This document shows positions 7,827 through 16,312 of a stretch of DNA of 38,806 nucleotides, one piece after another. Under the pieces are notes generated by a model. The model was not told where the DNA came from, searched no databases, and worked only from the letters and a program-made list of their open reading frames with translations. Positions within the stretch are counted from its first letter, which is position 1. Every line of letters begins with the position of its first letter. Where the stretch lies: NCBI GenBank assembly GCA_016927865.1, contig JAFGLU010000090.1, positions 1-38,806 on the forward strand. The letters run 5' to 3'. Made by a program: the position numbers and the translations under genes. The DNA comes from Anaerolineaceae bacterium. GTDB lineage: Bacteria > Chloroflexota > Anaerolineae > Anaerolineales > Anaerolineaceae.

Positions 7827-8471
7827 ATGCCCAAAGGAATTCCGCTGACTGAAGAAGAAATTCGCCGCCGCAGGCGCGAGGTGTTTCGCGCGGCATTGCC
7901 GGTGATGACGCAAAAAGGATTCAGCGCGACCTCCATGCGTGAGATCGCGGATGCGGCTGGAATTGGCAAATCCACCCTTTATGATTACTTTCGTACGAAG
8001 GATGAGGTGCTGCTGTTTGCCATCGAAGAGGCGATGGATAGTATGTACAGCGGCGCGTTGGAAATCCGCAATCGGCCCTTGCCCGCGATCGAAAAACTTT
8101 ATGCGATTATGAAGCAGGAATTGGACACCATCTTGCAGAACAAGGAATTTTTCATGCAGATCATGGTAGAAGCGCAAAAACTGGGTATGCACAGCCAACA
8201 GCGGATCATTCAAATGCGCTACACCTACCAGGATTTGATCCGCAGCGTGATTGAGCAAGGTGTGACGGAGGGCAGCTTCCGTAAAGTCAATTCTTTGTTA
8301 GTTGCCAGGATATTAATCGGCGCGATGTCACACGTGGTGTATGCCACCCGTCCAACCGGTTCGCCGGAAGAAATGCTCAATGAAGTCTTTGATTTGATCT
8401 TCGTGGGCGTCATGGTGCCGGGAGAGGCTGGTTTGGCTGCGCTTCAAGCCCGGCTGGAGGATGCTGCTTAA
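7827..8471 (+). CDS. TetR/AcrR-family transcriptional repressor
   Basis: A 214-residue DNA-binding regulator that probably responds to a small toxic molecule. The start at 7827 follows AGGAGG (7817-7822); a longer reading upstream would run through the promoter. The N-terminal helix-turn-helix covers about residues 15-60, with the TetR hallmark TSMREIADAAGIGKSTLYDYF and then KDEVLLFAIEEAM. The C-terminal ligand-binding region is helical and diverse, as usual, and its ligand cannot be predicted. Three copies of one palindrome at its own promoter and before the next gene indicate autoregulation and control of the downstream phosphotransferase-like and MFS genes. Confidence 0.92.
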   Translation: MPKGIPLTEEEIRRRRREVFRAALPVMTQKGFSATSMREIADAAGIGKSTLYDYFRTKDEVLLFAIEEAMDSMYSGALEIRNRPLPAIEKLYAIMKQELDTILQNKEFFMQIMVEAQKLGMHSQQRIIQMRYTYQDLIRSVIEQGVTEGSFRKVNSLLVARILIGAMSHVVYATRPTGSPEEMLNEVFDLIFVGVMVPGEAGLAALQARLEDAA

Positions 8472-8498
8472 CATCCAGTGTTTTATTATTTTGCCAAT

Positions 8499-8521
8499 AA
8501 AAGCGACCAGGGGTCGCTCAT
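8499..8521 (+). promoter_or_regulatory. Operator copy 3, before the RPH-like gene
   Basis: AAAAGCGACC-AGG-GGTCGCTCAT keeps the left arm of copy 2 exactly and seven of the right-arm bases. It lies in the 67-base gap between tetR and the next gene, just upstream of its Shine-Dalgarno GGGAGG (8528-8533). A TATTAT at 8484-8489 could be a -10, but no good -35 is visible. The site may control a second promoter or act as a roadblock for read-through. Confidence 0.75.
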
Positions 8522-8538
8522 GGTTTTGGGAGGTTAGA

Positions 8539-11500
8539 ATGCAAAAATATATACTGCCACTGTCTGATTTGGCCGCCACGCTGGAAAATGTAGGCGGCAA
8601 GGGCATGTCCCTGTCTAGACTGGTTCGGGCGGGATTGCCAGTGCCGGATGGGTTCCACGTAACCACGGCGGCTTACCGGGATTTTGTGGAGGCTAACCGA
8701 CTCCAGCAGCCTATTTTAGCCGCGATGACCGGAATTGACCTGTCCAACCCGGCTGCCCTTGAAGCGGCTTCCGTACAGATCCGCGAATTGTTTGAGGGGG
8801 GAGCGGTGCCGATGGAACTGGCAGAGGAAATTCGCGCGGTTTATGCTGGCATGGGTACTGAAAAGGCGGTGGCGGTGCGCTCTTCAGCCACGGCAGAGGA
8901 CCTGCCGGACGCCTCCTTTGCCGGGCAGCAGGACACTTATTTGAATATCCATGGAGTGGAAGCTGTGTTGGAGGCGGTGAAGCGCTGCTGGGGCAGCTTG
9001 TGGACGGCACGGGCCATTGGCTACCGGGCCAGGCAGGGCATTGACCCTGACAGCGTGGCGTTGGCAGTGGTCGTGCAAGAATTGGTGGCGGCGGACGCGG
9101 CGGGAGTGATGTTCACGGCGAACCCGGTGAATGGCAATCGCAATGAAGTGTTGATCAATGCCACCTGGGGGTTGGGCGAAGCGCTGGTGAGTGGGGCAGT
9201 TACGCCAGACACGCTGACGGTGGAAAAGGCTGGCGGGCGAGTGCTGAAGCGCGAAACTGCCAACAAACAGGTCATGACCGTGCGCACAGAAAACGGAACC
9301 GAAGAGCAGCCCGTGGCGGTGGAACTGCAAGGGCAGCCCGTGCTTAACGACGCGCAGGCGGCGGAACTGTGCGCGTTGGGCGTGAAAATCGAAACGCACT
9401 ACGGCATGCCGATGGATGTGGAGTGGACTCTGGCAGGGGACAGGTTTGCCATCGTCCAGGCCAGGCCCATCACGGCGCTGCCGGATGAGCCGCTGGACTG
9501 GACGCTGCCGAACCCAAAAAGCCTGTATATGCGCGCCAGCGTGGTGGATTTGCTGCCGGTCCCGGTCAGCCCGCTATTCGAGTCGATGGGCATTCCAGCT
9601 ATGGTGAAACAGATGGTGATTGTCGGGCAGGAATTGATGCGCTGTAAACCGATGCTGCCAGATGATTATTTCACCACGCTGAATCGCTATGGATATATGA
9701 ATGTCAACTTTCCGTTTAAAACCTGGTGGTGGTTGGTAACCGGCATGATCCCTGCCTACCCGCGGATGTTAAGAATTCTAGTACCTTATTGGCGGGATGT
9801 GGCGCATCCGCAGTACCAGACCGAGGCGAAGCGCTTTGAACAAATGGATTTCGCGGCGCAATCGATTAACGAATTGTGGAGCAATATCGAAGCGCTGGTT
9901 GAGACGGCGATGACCTATGTGATCACCTTGATGTATGCCACTATGGGGGCGGCGGCAGGCGCAGAAGCTTTGGTTACCAAGTTGTACAAGGCATGGGCGC
10001 GTAAAGAGGGCGATCCTCCGGCTGAAACGCTGCTGATGGGATGGAACGGCCTTTCTCTGGAGGCTGAAAAATCATTGTTTGATCTGGGCGTGTGGATAGG
10101 GGAGCGCTTTGAATTGCGCCAGGCGGTTTTGAACACGGAAGTAGACGTGGTTGTGAAAGCCTTGCAGACCCGAGTGCCGTTGCCAGGTGTATTGGCTGAA
10201 GATTGGGCGGCCTTTTCCGAGCGTTTTGAGCAACACTTGAGGCGTTTTGGTTACATCATCTTCCAGTTGGATTTTGCTGCGGATTTACCTGCCGATCACC
10301 CTGAGCCGATGATCGAATCACTAAAGATGTATCTACGTGGAGAAGGGGCGAACCCCCACGAGCGGCAGCGCAAGAGCGAAGAGGCACGGCAGCAGCTTTC
10401 GGCACAGGCCTTGAGCCGGGTAAAAGGGCTGAAAGGCTGGATTTTTCGTAAAGCGCTCAATTGGGGGCAGGCCCATGCCGAAATCCGCGAGGATGCCCTG
10501 GCGGAAATTGGGTTGGGGTATCCAGCACTGCAATCCATGTTCAGTGAATTGGGCGGGCGCATGGTGAAGGCAGGGTTGCTGGCGGAAGCCGAAGATATTT
10601 ACTGGCTGCAAAAAGGAGAAATTCAGGCTTGGGTCGCCGGGCTTTCAAATGCTCATCCGAAGAGCGAGGTGGTTGAGCGAAAAGATTTCGATCGGCGCGC
10701 GCGTCAAGTGACTCCGCCGCCGATGATTCCATTGAAAAAGAAATATATGGGCTTTGATTCAAAGATCTGGATCGCTGAGTCGGAAGACAATCAAAAGCAG
10801 AGCGTCATGAAAGGCGCGGCTGCCGGTGGTGGCAAGGTGACGGCTCGGGCTTGCGTGCTGCACGGCCCCGAGGATTTTGGCAAGATGAAGCCCGGCGATG
10901 TGCTGGTGGCGGGCACGACTACGCCGGCCTGGACGCCGCTGTTTGCCATGGCTTCAGCGGTGGTGACCGACATCGGCGGGCCGCTATCGCACGGGTCGAT
11001 TGTGGCTCGCGAGTACGGCATCCCGGCGGTGATGGGCACGGGCGTAGCCACGCGGCGCATCCAAGATGGACAAATCATCACTGTGGACGGAGACAATGGC
11101 TTGGTGGTTCTGAAGTTAGGTCAAGAGGATGCGCCAGTTGCTTGGACGGTCGAGGATAAAGTGATCCTGGCTCGCGGAAGTCTGGCGGAACATACTCCGG
11201 GGCCGGTTTCACCTCTGTTTGCCACTCTGGGGCTGCGCATTGCCAATGTCGCCACTGAGAAAATGTGGGTCATGATTGGTGGGGAGAAAGTCTTGCAGTA
11301 CATATCGGGAGGTTTTTACCGCACTGTCAACCAGTATGTGTATGGTGGATTCCGCATGACCGCCGGAGCGATGTGGCATATGAGCTCTATGGGATTTAAA
11401 CAGATGGGGGGAGTATTAAAAACGAGCTCTGCTCGCTGGCAGAAGGCGCGCCAGGCGTATCAGGCTGCCGTTGAGGATTGGGAAGTAAAAGAATTGCGCG

Positions 11501-12762
11501 AACTCTCGGGCGCTGAAATCGTGCGAGGAATCGAGCATGTGTTTGGTGAGACAGTAAATTATTACACGGTGTTGCAGTCTGGACCTTTACCTGCGTCATC
11601 TGTCAGTGAGATTATGTTGGATCGGGTGTACCGCATGTTTATTAAGCGCAAGCAAGATCCGGAAGCGAGGATTTTCCTTTATGGCTTTGACACCCAGCCT
11701 CTGAAGTCGGAAAAAAGTTTGTACGACCTGTCGATGTGGGTCCGCGAGCATAAGGAGATGCAGGCGTATGTTGGAAAGATGCCTGTGAAATCTCTGGCTG
11801 AGGATATCAAAAATGATTCTTGTCCAGAACCTGTTACCACAGCGGATTGGGAAGACTGGAAGGCGCGTTTTGCCAGGCACCAGGCCGAGTTTGGGCGCAC
11901 GAGCTATGGCTTGGATTTCATGGAACCCACGCCGATAGAACTGCCGGAGTTACAATTGGAGACCATTCAACAAATGGCTGCCGGCGCTACGGGTGATCCT
12001 TATGAGCGCCAGCGGCAAGCCGTTGAACAGAGGGAGAAGCTTGCTGGTGATGTTTTGCGGCGCACTGTTTGGCCTATAAAGGGTTGGTTTAAGCGATTGC
12101 TTCGTTGGGCCCAGGAAACCGCCCCCACTCGGGAAGATGGCATTGCAGATTTGGGTTTAGGGTATCCCTTGCTGCGCAGATTGTTTGGCGAATTGGGCAG
12201 ACGTTTTTCCGTTAAGGGAGCTATTGATCAGGCTGAAGACATATATGGATTAGAAGAGCAAGAAGTTTTGGGTCTGATCGATTTACTGGACCGGGGTGAG
12301 CCGCTTCCGGACCTTAGGCAACAGGCTTCCCGGCGGCTCCAGGCTTACAAAGCTGCTTTCAAACTCTCACCCCCAGTCATGGTGCCGGAGAAAACTCGAT
12401 GGTCCAAATTAGTAAACAAGGATGAAAAGATAAGCAAAGAAGGCCGGGTGATCCTGGTGGGCACGGGAACCAGTGGCGGAAATGTCACGGCGCGAGCTTG
12501 CGTTGTGCTGGGACCGGAAGATTTCGAAAAGATGAAACCCGGAGATATTTTGGTGGCGGTTACGACCACGCCGGCCTGGACTCCGCTGTTTACGCTAGCT
12601 TCGGCTGTGGTCACGGATATCGGTGGTCCACTCAGCCATAGCTCAATTGTAGCGCGTGAATATGGCATCCCGGCGGTCATGGCGGTTCGTGCAGCTTCGC
12701 GGCGCATCCAAGATGGACAAATCATCACTGTGGATGGAAACTCCGGGACGGTGACGCTTTAG
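8539..12762 (+). CDS. Rifampin-phosphotransferase-like (PEP-synthase superfamily) protein with duplicated substrate and His-swivel domains
   Basis: 1407 residues. The start is ATG 8539 after GGGAGG; an ATG at 8461 in the same frame overlaps tetR and lacks a ribosome site. Residues about 1-320 form an ATP-grasp domain of the PEP-synthase/PPDK N-terminal type (RSSATAEDLPDASFAGQQDT; end FAIVQARPIT). A central domain (about 320-740) and a phosphohistidine swivel domain follow, with GGPLSHGSIVAREYGIPAV and His818. No PEP-binding TIM barrel follows. The order ATP-grasp, central, swivel and the His position match rifampin phosphotransferase rather than PEP synthase. Residues about 870-1407 then repeat the central and swivel domains (GGPLSHSSIVAREYGIPAV, His1367) without a second ATP-grasp. 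Context (TetR operators, MFS pump) suggests ATP-dependent phosphorylation of a drug or xenobiotic; the substrate is unknown. Confidence 0.8.
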   Translation: MQKYILPLSDLAATLENVGGKGMSLSRLVRAGLPVPDGFHVTTAAYRDFVEANRLQQPILAAMTGIDLSNPAALEAASVQIRELFEGGAVPMELAEEIRAVYAGMGTEKAVAVRSSATAEDLPDASFAGQQDTYLNIHGVEAVLEAVKRCWGSLWTARAIGYRARQGIDPDSVALAVVVQELVAADAAGVMFTANPVNGNRNEVLINATWGLGEALVSGAVTPDTLTVEKAGGRVLKRETANKQVMTVRTENGTEEQPVAVELQGQPVLNDAQAAELCALGVKIETHYGMPMDVEWTLAGDRFAIVQARPITALPDEPLDWTLPNPKSLYMRASVVDLLPVPVSPLFESMGIPAMVKQMVIVGQELMRCKPMLPDDYFTTLNRYGYMNVNFPFKTWWWLVTGMIPAYPRMLRILVPYWRDVAHPQYQTEAKRFEQMDFAAQSINELWSNIEALVETAMTYVITLMYATMGAAAGAEALVTKLYKAWARKEGDPPAETLLMGWNGLSLEAEKSLFDLGVWIGERFELRQAVLNTEVDVVVKALQTRVPLPGVLAEDWAAFSERFEQHLRRFGYIIFQLDFAADLPADHPEPMIESLKMYLRGEGANPHERQRKSEEARQQLSAQALSRVKGLKGWIFRKALNWGQAHAEIREDALAEIGLGYPALQSMFSELGGRMVKAGLLAEAEDIYWLQKGEIQAWVAGLSNAHPKSEVVERKDFDRRARQVTPPPMIPLKKKYMGFDSKIWIAESEDNQKQSVMKGAAAGGGKVTARACVLHGPEDFGKMKPGDVLVAGTTTPAWTPLFAMASAVVTDIGGPLSHGSIVAREYGIPAVMGTGVATRRIQDGQIITVDGDNGLVVLKLGQEDAPVAWTVEDKVILARGSLAEHTPGPVSPLFATLGLRIANVATEKMWVMIGGEKVLQYISGGFYRTVNQYVYGGFRMTAGAMWHMSSMGFKQMGGVLKTSSARWQKARQAYQAAVEDWEVKELRELSGAEIVRGIEHVFGETVNYYTVLQSGPLPASSVSEIMLDRVYRMFIKRKQDPEARIFLYGFDTQPLKSEKSLYDLSMWVREHKEMQAYVGKMPVKSLAEDIKNDSCPEPVTTADWEDWKARFARHQAEFGRTSYGLDFMEPTPIELPELQLETIQQMAAGATGDPYERQRQAVEQREKLAGDVLRRTVWPIKGWFKRLLRWAQETAPTREDGIADLGLGYPLLRRLFGELGRRFSVKGAIDQAEDIYGLEEQEVLGLIDLLDRGEPLPDLRQQASRRLQAYKAAFKLSPPVMVPEKTRWSKLVNKDEKISKEGRVILVGTGTSGGNVTARACVVLGPEDFEKMKPGDILVAVTTTPAWTPLFTLASAVVTDIGGPLSHSSIVAREYGIPAVMAVRAASRRIQDGQIITVDGNSGTVTL

Positions 12763-12797
12763 CGTGAGTCTGGCGCGGAAAAGTTAAAAGGCTAATC

Positions 12798-13994
12798 ATG
12801 AACACGACGCAAAAGAACGTGTGGATTTTGAGCTTCACCTTGCTGGTGGTGATGCTGGGCTACGGCATGGTCATGCCGGTGATGCCCTTCCTGATCACCC
12901 AGTTGGGCGCGGGCGGGAAAGAGATGGGCTGGATGACCTCCAGTTATGCGCTCATGCAGCTCATCTTCGCTCCGGTATGGGGCATCGCCTCGGATCGAGT
13001 GGGGCGAAAACCTATTTTGATGCTGGGTATCCTGGGCTATGCGGTTGCGCTGCTCCTGTTTGGATTGGCAAAAACCTTTCCGATGCTCTTCTTTGCCAGG
13101 GTGTTGTCGGGTATCCTGTCTTCTGCAACCATGCCCACGGCAATGGCTTATATCGGTGACAACGCGCCAGAGAAGGATCGCAGCGGCGGGATGGGCAAGC
13201 TGGGCGCGGCGATGGGGGCGGGCGTGGTGCTGGGACCGTTGGCGGGCGGCTGGCTGTCGGCAGACTCGTTCTCGTTTCCGTTCTTTCTGGGTTCGGGGCT
13301 GGCGGTGCTGGCTTTGATTTTGGTGGCGTTGATTTTGCCAGAGGCGCGCGAGAAGGCTGCCCAACGCAAAGAGAGAGAAGGTTTCAGCCTGGTGGCGGCG
13401 CGAGCGGTGCTGTTAGGCCCGGCGGGCGTGTTGCTCTTGCTCATTTTCATCTTGGCGGTGGGGTTGGCGAACTTTCAAAGTATCATCGGGCTGTACCTGG
13501 TGCAGCGCCTGGCCTTTGACGCCGCCCAGGTGGGCTGGTTGTGGATGGTGATTGGCGGAATCATGATCCTGGCGCAGGGTTTGTTGACCGAGCGCCTGAC
13601 GAAGTGGGTGGGGGAACGGGTGGTGATCAGCGGAGGGCTGCTGGTGGGAGCGTTGGGGATGGCGGGCATCCTGGTGGCAGTGAACTTTTCATCCATGATG
13701 ATCGCGGTCAGCATCCTGTGCCTGGGGCTGGCGCTCATGGGCCCGGCAATGAACGCGCACATTTCGACTTTTGCCGGGGAGCATCAAGGCGCGGTGATGG
13801 GCCTGAACAGCGCCTCAGCGAGCCTAGGACGGGTGATTGGTCCATTGTGGGCAGGCTGGTTGTACGATATAAATTCAGGATCCCCGTTCCTGAGCGGCAC
13901 GGGGATCCTGCTGGTAGGCTTTGTTGTCAGCTTGCTGGCTTTACGACCGAAAAAGGAAGAAGATCAACTTTTGGCCGGAAAAGCCGTGCGATAA
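12798..13994 (+). CDS. MFS drug-efflux-type transporter (DHA1-like)
   Basis: An inner-membrane proton-coupled antiporter of 398 residues with about twelve hydrophobic helices. The loop between helices 2 and 3 reads GIASDRVGRKPIL, the MFS_1 signature (GxxxDRxGRK). The region GAAMGAGVVLGPLAGG matches the antiporter motif C of drug exporters. The gene starts 36 bases after the stop of the RPH-like gene, with AAAGG at 12787-12791, so it is probably the third gene of the TetR-controlled operon. Its 3' end overlaps the convergent epimerase-like gene by 31 bases. Export of the same compound that the upstream enzyme modifies is inferred, not shown. Confidence 0.88.
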   Translation: MNTTQKNVWILSFTLLVVMLGYGMVMPVMPFLITQLGAGGKEMGWMTSSYALMQLIFAPVWGIASDRVGRKPILMLGILGYAVALLLFGLAKTFPMLFFARVLSGILSSATMPTAMAYIGDNAPEKDRSGGMGKLGAAMGAGVVLGPLAGGWLSADSFSFPFFLGSGLAVLALILVALILPEAREKAAQRKEREGFSLVAARAVLLGPAGVLLLLIFILAVGLANFQSIIGLYLVQRLAFDAAQVGWLWMVIGGIMILAQGLLTERLTKWVGERVVISGGLLVGALGMAGILVAVNFSSMMIAVSILCLGLALMGPAMNAHISTFAGEHQGAVMGLNSASASLGRVIGPLWAGWLYDINSGSPFLSGTGILLVGFVVSLLALRPKKEEDQLLAGKAVR

Positions 13995-14980
13995 GCTGCG
14001 ATGATGCGGTCCCAGGTCTCGTTGGCAGGCTGGTCGATGGTCTGGCGGGCGGGGTCGGCCTCGAACCAGGCCAAAGAGCGGCGCACGCCCTCGGCCCAGG
14101 TGACTTTGGCGTCAAACTCGGGCACGAAGCGCTTGATCTTGCTGTTGTCATAGACAGCACTGTGGGCTTTGTCGCCGATCAGGCTGCCCCACATATCCGG
14201 GTCGTAGGCGGCAATAAGCTCTGATGGGATGTGCACCAGGTTGGGGCTCACGCCAACGGCACGGGCGGTCTGCTGGTAGATTTGGTCCCAGGTGAGGACT
14301 TCGTCGGAAGTGATGTGGAAGGCTTCGCCCAGGGCAGCGGGGTTTCCAAACAGCCCCAGCAGACCTACGGCGAAGTCGCCGTTCCAGGTCACCGTCCACA
14401 GGGAGGACCCATCGCCGGGGACGATGACAGGTTGCCCCAGTTTCATGCGTTGGATGACGGTATAAGGGTGGTTCCAACTGCCTACGCACAAAGGAATCTG
14501 GGAGGGGCCGTAGGTGAGGGACGGGCGGATGATGGTGATGGGGAAGTTATTCTGGTGATATTCGTCCATCAAGCGCTGCTCACAGGCGATCTTGTTGCGC
14601 GAGTATTGCCAGTGGGGATTGGCCAGAGGCGTTTCTTCGGTGACGATGTAGTGAGAGGGTGGTTTTTCGTAAGCGCTGGCGGAGCTGATGAAGACGAACT
14701 GATCCGTTTTGCCGGAGAAAAGTCGCAGGTCACGCTCGATGTCGGGTAGGGTGAAGGCGATCCAGTCGACGACCACGTCGAAGTGGTGCACGGCGAGCAG
14801 CTGGCTCACGTCAGCCTCGTCAGCGCGCACGTCGGCGGTGATCAGTGTTGCGCCGGCAGGGGCGGGATATTTGGTGGAGGCGGAGCGGTTGAGGAGGTAC
14901 AGCTCATGTCCGCGTTCCAGGGCCAGGTCGGAGCAGGCCGAGGAGATCAATCCGGTGCCGCCGATGAAGAGGATTTTCAT
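13964..14980 (-). CDS. NAD-dependent epimerase/dehydratase family protein (atypical SDR)
   Basis: A 338-residue Rossmann-fold protein. The dinucleotide-binding motif GGTGLISS lies at residues 8-15, VDWIAF at about 82 and the active-site pair YSRNK at about 125-129, with FISSASAYE before it. This places it among atypical or extended short-chain dehydrogenases close to sugar-nucleotide epimerases and CSP41-like proteins; the substrate is not predictable. The start is supported by AGGAG seven bases upstream on the minus strand. It is convergent with the MFS gene (31-base overlap) and separated from the RraA-like gene by repeat copy A, so it may be expressed on its own. Confidence 0.82.
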   Translation of the reverse strand: MKILFIGGTGLISSACSDLALERGHELYLLNRSASTKYPAPAGATLITADVRADEADVSQLLAVHHFDVVVDWIAFTLPDIERDLRLFSGKTDQFVFISSASAYEKPPSHYIVTEETPLANPHWQYSRNKIACEQRLMDEYHQNNFPITIIRPSLTYGPSQIPLCVGSWNHPYTVIQRMKLGQPVIVPGDGSSLWTVTWNGDFAVGLLGLFGNPAALGEAFHITSDEVLTWDQIYQQTARAVGVSPNLVHIPSELIAAYDPDMWGSLIGDKAHSAVYDNSKIKRFVPEFDAKVTWAEGVRRSLAWFEADPARQTIDQPANETWDRIIAAYRTAFPAKS

Positions 14981-15030
14981 AGATCACTCCTGAAAGGTGA
15001 GGTGAATCTAATTATAGCGGAGAAAGAGGA

Positions 15031-15270
15031 TTCTCCACGAACCCTGGCACTTGCATCCACACCGTCCCGGTGTCCTACCGCGAGGGCAAGTGTTACACGA
15101 ATTTCACGAATAAAGAAGTGAAGAAATTTTTCCGCGAATGTGCGCGAATGGTCTTGTAGGGGTGCAGCGGTGGAAAAAGCCGAGAGAATCAATCGAGGTA
15201 GCGCTGCGCCCGTGGGGTAGAAAAGAGGAACCGAGGAGGTGCAGAGAGCGCAGAGGGGCGCAGAGGAGTG
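15031..15270 (+). repeat. Dispersed hairpin repeat, copy A
   Basis: First of four related intergenic copies. It begins TTCTCCACGA and has CGCGAATG words (15124-15150). The core inverted repeat is GGGTGCAGC (15160-15168) with GCTGCGCCC (15203-15211), 34-nt loop, one G-T pair. Purine-rich GCAGAGAGCGCAGAGG units follow. It fills most of the 360-base gap between the epimerase-like and RraA-like genes, and no gene is visible in it. Confidence 0.85.
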
Positions 15271-15288
15271 AATGAAAGGGAGAGAATA

Positions 15289-15319
15289 GACGTGGCAGGT
15301 TTTCAAAACCTGTCACGTC
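15289..15319 (-). terminator. Long hairpin downstream of the RraA-like gene, possible terminator
   Basis: GACGTGGCAGGTTTT-C-AAAACCTGTCACGTC is a 15-bp stem with one wobble pair and a single-base centre, 22 bases beyond the RraA-like stop codon on the minus strand. The sequence after it on that strand (TCTATTCTCTCCC) is pyrimidine-rich but not a clean U tract. Its CAGGTTTT/AAAACCTG core recalls the terminator at 29035-29065, so it may belong to a second palindromic repeat family. Confidence 0.5.
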
Positions 15320-15340
15320 CGTTGTGCTTGACGATGTCCC

Positions 15341-16231
15341 TTACGCGATAGTTGGGCCGGTTTGGCGTTTGCGCATCTCTTCTTCTTCATTGGTCCAGTC
15401 GAGATGCAAGTATTCCGCCGGGGTATTGTCCTTGCGCCACTCGTGGAAGTCGGCCCAGATGTCATCCGTCCACGGCGAGTCAATTTGTGCAGTCGTGTAC
15501 GCGCCCTCGCGCAGGCGCTGCAGGCCGAAGCGGTCGCGCACGTTGACCTTTTCGGCGCGGACGCAGCAAATCTCGGCCAGGTGCGGCGGGACGAAGATAA
15601 CCCCGGCAGGCGTACCCAGGACCAGGTCGCCAGGCATGCAGATGGCATTGCCGATGCGACAGGGGCTGTTGAAACCGGTCAGGGTCACGTCCCAAATGGG
15701 CGTGGGGTCGTTGCCACGGAAGTAAATCTGGATGTTGTCGATTTCCATGACCTGCTGCACGTCGCGGATGCCGCCCCAAATGACGGCTCCGCCGCGTTTG
15801 GTGCGCCGCGAGATGGCCGTGGACAGGTTGCCGCCTACATAGGTGCCGCCGTAGACTTTGTCGAAAAGATCCACCACCAGGACATCGTCTTCCACCATTG
15901 TTTCCAGGGGCCAGGAATTGAAGAAGCCCTTGCGCCCTTCTACGTTGTGGCCGTAATCGAGGAGGGTGGTATCCAGATCGGGGCGCTTGGGCACCATGAC
16001 GGCGGTGACGGCGCGGCCCACCAGAATTTTGCCGGGTTGGGTGACCTTCCAATCGCCTTGGAATTGGTATTTGTAGCCCTGATCCCAGAGGACACTCCAG
16101 GCTTCCTCGGTGGTTACAGCCTGGAAGCGGCGCAGGATGTCATCGGGAATGCGGGGGCGGCCATTGTCGAAACGCTCGCCGGTCCAAAGGGGGGTAATTT
16201 GCAGGATGTCTTCGCGATTGTCGTATCTCAT
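15341..16231 (-). CDS. RraA-like family protein (HMG/CHA-aldolase-like fold)
   Basis: A 296-residue protein of the family once called demethylmenaquinone methyltransferase, which includes RraA and class II pyruvate aldolases. The core hallmark is visible as VGGNLSTAISRRTKRGGAVI and WGGIRD, the Gly-rich turn and the Arg-Asp pair that bind metal and substrate in the aldolases. Extensions of about 60 residues at the N-terminus and 50 at the C-terminus make it longer than RraA (about 160) or typical aldolases (about 230). The start has AGAGGA just upstream. It lies 81 bases downstream of the beta-grasp gene on the same strand and may be the end of the tungstoenzyme operon, but a weak hairpin lies between. 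The function is unknown. Confidence 0.8.
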   Translation of the reverse strand: MRYDNREDILQITPLWTGERFDNGRPRIPDDILRRFQAVTTEEAWSVLWDQGYKYQFQGDWKVTQPGKILVGRAVTAVMVPKRPDLDTTLLDYGHNVEGRKGFFNSWPLETMVEDDVLVVDLFDKVYGGTYVGGNLSTAISRRTKRGGAVIWGGIRDVQQVMEIDNIQIYFRGNDPTPIWDVTLTGFNSPCRIGNAICMPGDLVLGTPAGVIFVPPHLAEICCVRAEKVNVRDRFGLQRLREGAYTTAQIDSPWTDDIWADFHEWRKDNTPAEYLHLDWTNEEEEMRKRQTGPTIA

Positions 16232-16294
16232 GGTTCCTCTGTGGGGTATGGTGGGGATACAAAAATTTTAACACCGAAGGAAAGGAAAAGCGAG

Positions 16295-16311
16295 GGCTCT
16301 CTCAGAGAACC
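16295..16311 (-). terminator. Weak hairpin after the second beta-grasp gene
   Basis: On the minus strand GGTTCTC-TGA-GAGAGCC forms a 7-bp stem with one wobble pair. It sits directly after the stop of the 130-residue beta-grasp gene and is followed by CTCGCTTTTCCTTTCC. The U tract is poor, so it may reduce rather than end transcription into the RraA-like gene. Confidence 0.35.
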
Positions 16312-16312
16312 G

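Noticed and set aside
8539..12762. Phosphoenolpyruvate synthase (PpsA)
   Set aside because: The swivel domain lies at the end of the module and no PEP-binding barrel follows; the central domain is not of the PpsA type. The order matches rifampin phosphotransferase.
15031..15270. CRISPR array suggested by recurring CGCGAATG and CGCAGAG words
   Set aside because: The words are short, irregularly spaced and shared with three other intergenic copies; there are no unique spacers of constant length and no cas genes.
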